The notes beneath the pieces were generated by a model. It made no database searches. It was given only the letters and a program-made list of their open reading frames with translations, and had not been told where the DNA came from. The position numbers and the translations under genes were made by a program. A stretch of 64,000 nucleotides of DNA from Polytrichum commune. Its lineage: Eukaryota > Streptophyta > Polytrichopsida > Polytrichales > Polytrichaceae. Below, one piece after another: positions 62,001-64,000 of this stretch; position 1 is the stretch's first letter; each line of letters begins with the position of its first letter. The stretch is from positions 12,248,501 to 12,312,500 of the forward strand of contig OX485805.1 of the NCBI GenBank assembly GCA_950295325.1. Reading direction: 5' to 3'.

Positions 62001-63989
62001 GTGGAGAAGCCAGCCACTATATCCTAATCCAGACACTGCTGAAGACATGCTAGTCAAATTGCCTCCAACCCATGCCCGTTCGCCACCTCGCTGCACCCAA
62101 ACCATGCCCGTTAACTCTTCATACAAATGACACAATTATCTTAGGCCCTCTTACAATAATTAAAGAAGAAATAGGTTTCCTTCTGACATTTGTAAGATCC
62201 ATTTGAAAGCTGAACTATCAACTGAAATATGGTTCAAATATGCAGACAACATACAAGGTAGGGTGAGTCAACACCACTTAATACTTCATAAAAAATTACT
62301 GGAAGAGAGTAATAAGAATGATGAACTTAGGAGCTGGATTCTATCGCTCCAGGGAAATCAACACATCTTCAGTGCCCCCAGTACAGGGAGAACTTCTTAG
62401 AATTTGAATCATTGAAGCATTGGATCAAAATCCTATTTGTGAGTACCAAAAATCCCCCAAATGTCCAGCACACACTGCTCTACTTGCAATTAGAAAGAAA
62501 ATGCATACCAATATGGAAGAGGATCCATCAGAAGAAGAAGCACCATGAGTGTCCAGAAATTGACGCAACCGGCTCAAACTGTCACGCATTCCATGAATGT
62601 TGTCAATGCCCAAGAATATCACCTGCTGTCACAATTCCATATCACTATTAGCACAGTGATTTCTTACACTCCTCGCCCAAAACTGGATTCCCATTTCTAT
62701 CAGAGGGAGTCTTTCTCCTTGCGACAAACTCTAGGACCTCCATTTCACTTGTCTCAAGCTCTGTGTAGATGCCAAGCAACATTGTTCCAACATTGTATAA
62801 TTAGCATAATTTGCATCACTGAAGGGCTTCCTGCTCCAAAAAAATTAGCATCTCATGATCTGGATAAATCCTTTTGTAGATCCAAACCCTTTGATAGCTG
62901 GAAGCTTCAAATTAACATAACAATACCCCCCCACTGGCTACGCCCCTATGTAGGCTTGAAATACTGCAAAGCCAAAGGTAAAGGAAGTAAAGCATAGACG
63001 AATGCTACTGTAACCTCTCATGGACAAAGAGCAGAACTGAAATCCTACCTCACACTGTAGGTAGTTGGCAGAAGATTCGGAACCTCCACCTATGGCAACA
63101 TTAGCTAATGCATTTTTTCGAGGTCGAGCATCAGCTATATAAAGCTTCCTGCAACATTGATAAGAAAATTCAAATACCTCCTGTCAGGACAGGCTCATCA
63201 CAGATTTTCAACCGAGCAAGTATCAAAATGCACAGGCTTCTGAAGATCCCTGACCTAGTTGCAAAGCTGTGCAAAAGTGAAGAACGCATACCATCCACAA
63301 CATTACAGAACATCAATGGACTATTCAGAGATTGAGTTTTTCAACATTGCAGGGTGCCAAAGATCAGGCAGAATTTTACATCAGCTTCCTGAAAGTGCAG
63401 GATGAACATACACCATAGGATATAATGCCAACCAGTTGGTTGAGATTACCAAGACTTGCTGTTGAGTATTCAAAATAAAGTAGCCACACTAACCTGCGCT
63501 GCGAGGCTGGACCACAAAGAGCCGCAACAAGCTTCTCATCCGCATTACTGCATGCAACATTCACATCATATAATACACCAGCAGAGGTAGAGACCAACTA
63601 CACCCATATAAACTAAAACTGATAGGTACACACTAATACATCCTTACGTAAATTGCAAGTATAAAATTAAGTCATGCTCGTACATACCTTCGTGAGTTCA
63701 TTGCAAAACCAGTAAATGGCTGGGAAGAGCGAGCAAGGACCGCTCTATTGTCTGCATGAAAGGATCCATTGTCATAAAATAACATGACCACTTGCCATAA
63801 GTCACAAGTATTGAAGATGTGGCTTCAGGGCATTATCGGGAAAGAAATAAGCATCCGATTAATCAACAAACACACACCAGATGCTACCATCAGAAACCAA
63901 GTATGAAGGGCTTACCAGGGTTTTGCCAACATAGATGTGGAAGCCTACCCTTTGAACGGAAGATTGCAGCCTGTTGAACATCCTCATCA
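59019..63989 (-). CDS. MTM1: Myotubularin-type phosphoinositide 3-phosphatase, C-terminal 13 exons (partial)
   Basis: Exons from the 5' side: 63989-63916, 63751-63688, 63547-63494, 63148-63049, 62622-62509, 62090-61921, 61805-61721, 61323-61096, 60890-60831, 60668-60604, 60189-59877, 59831-59793 and 59630-59019 (TAA). All are GT-AG and in phase, giving about 659 residues. The N-terminal PH-GRAM domain and start of the phosphatase lie past the window edge. Seen: [59 protein letters not shown] and the active-site loop HCSDGWDRT (CX5R), split between the exons ending 61921 and starting 61805. The catalytic Cys and Arg are intact. Then [59 protein letters not shown], a coiled coil ([20 protein letters not shown]) and the plant-type tail [18 protein letters not shown]. 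Members remove the 3-phosphate from PI3P or PI(3,5)P2. MTM1 versus MTM2 cannot be decided. Confidence 0.95.
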
Positions 63990-64000
63990 CTGCAATAAAA

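Overview
This is a stretch of a plant nuclear genome. Every confident gene is intron-rich with GT-AG splicing, and their products (cellulose synthase-interactive protein, a plant-type B3 protein, a plant FIP1, eEF1B-gamma, a plant-type myotubularin) belong together only in land plants. Gene density (five genes in 64 kb), short to medium introns and LINE remnants of a style I associate with seed-free plants suggest a bryophyte or other seed-free plant. That last step is an impression, not a proof, and I cannot name the species.

Layout. 0.1-8.0 kb, plus strand: a complete six-exon CSI1-like gene of about 2142 aa. 8-19 kb: repeat-rich, with the 3' end of a decayed LINE (10.2-11.9 kb), a decayed intron-containing gene resembling beta-class amino-methyltransferases (12.2-13.2 kb), a TA-flanked MITE (14.15-14.64 kb) and a 42-bp tandem repeat (15.4 kb). 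19.6-20.9 kb, plus: a B3-domain gene. 21-31 kb: repeat-rich, with a decayed LINE ORF1 on the minus strand (25.0-27.65 kb), a perfect 22-bp-arm hairpin (28.2 kb) and a Tourist-like MITE (30.0-30.5 kb). 31.3-33.45 kb: a five-unit degenerate tandem array split by two further MITEs, running up to the leader of the next gene. 34.1-43.2 kb, plus: a 13-exon FIP1-like gene. 47.5-50.65 kb, minus and convergent to FIP1: an 8-exon eEF1B-gamma gene. 51.04-51.56 kb: an almost perfect 255-bp-arm foldback element just upstream of eEF1B-gamma. 53.7-58.2 kb: several foldback elements, including a three-element nest (Tourist-like MITE containing a CACTAAAT-ended MITE and a hAT element). 59.0-64.0 kb, minus: the last 13 coding exons of a myotubularin gene whose 5' part lies beyond the window.

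The five genes are unrelated housekeeping or developmental genes (cell-wall synthesis, transcription, mRNA 3' processing, translation elongation, phosphoinositide turnover). Nothing suggests an operon or cluster. The least ordinary content is in the spacers: the near-perfect foldback at 51 kb, the methyltransferase-like relic at 12 kb and the nested elements at 56-58 kb.
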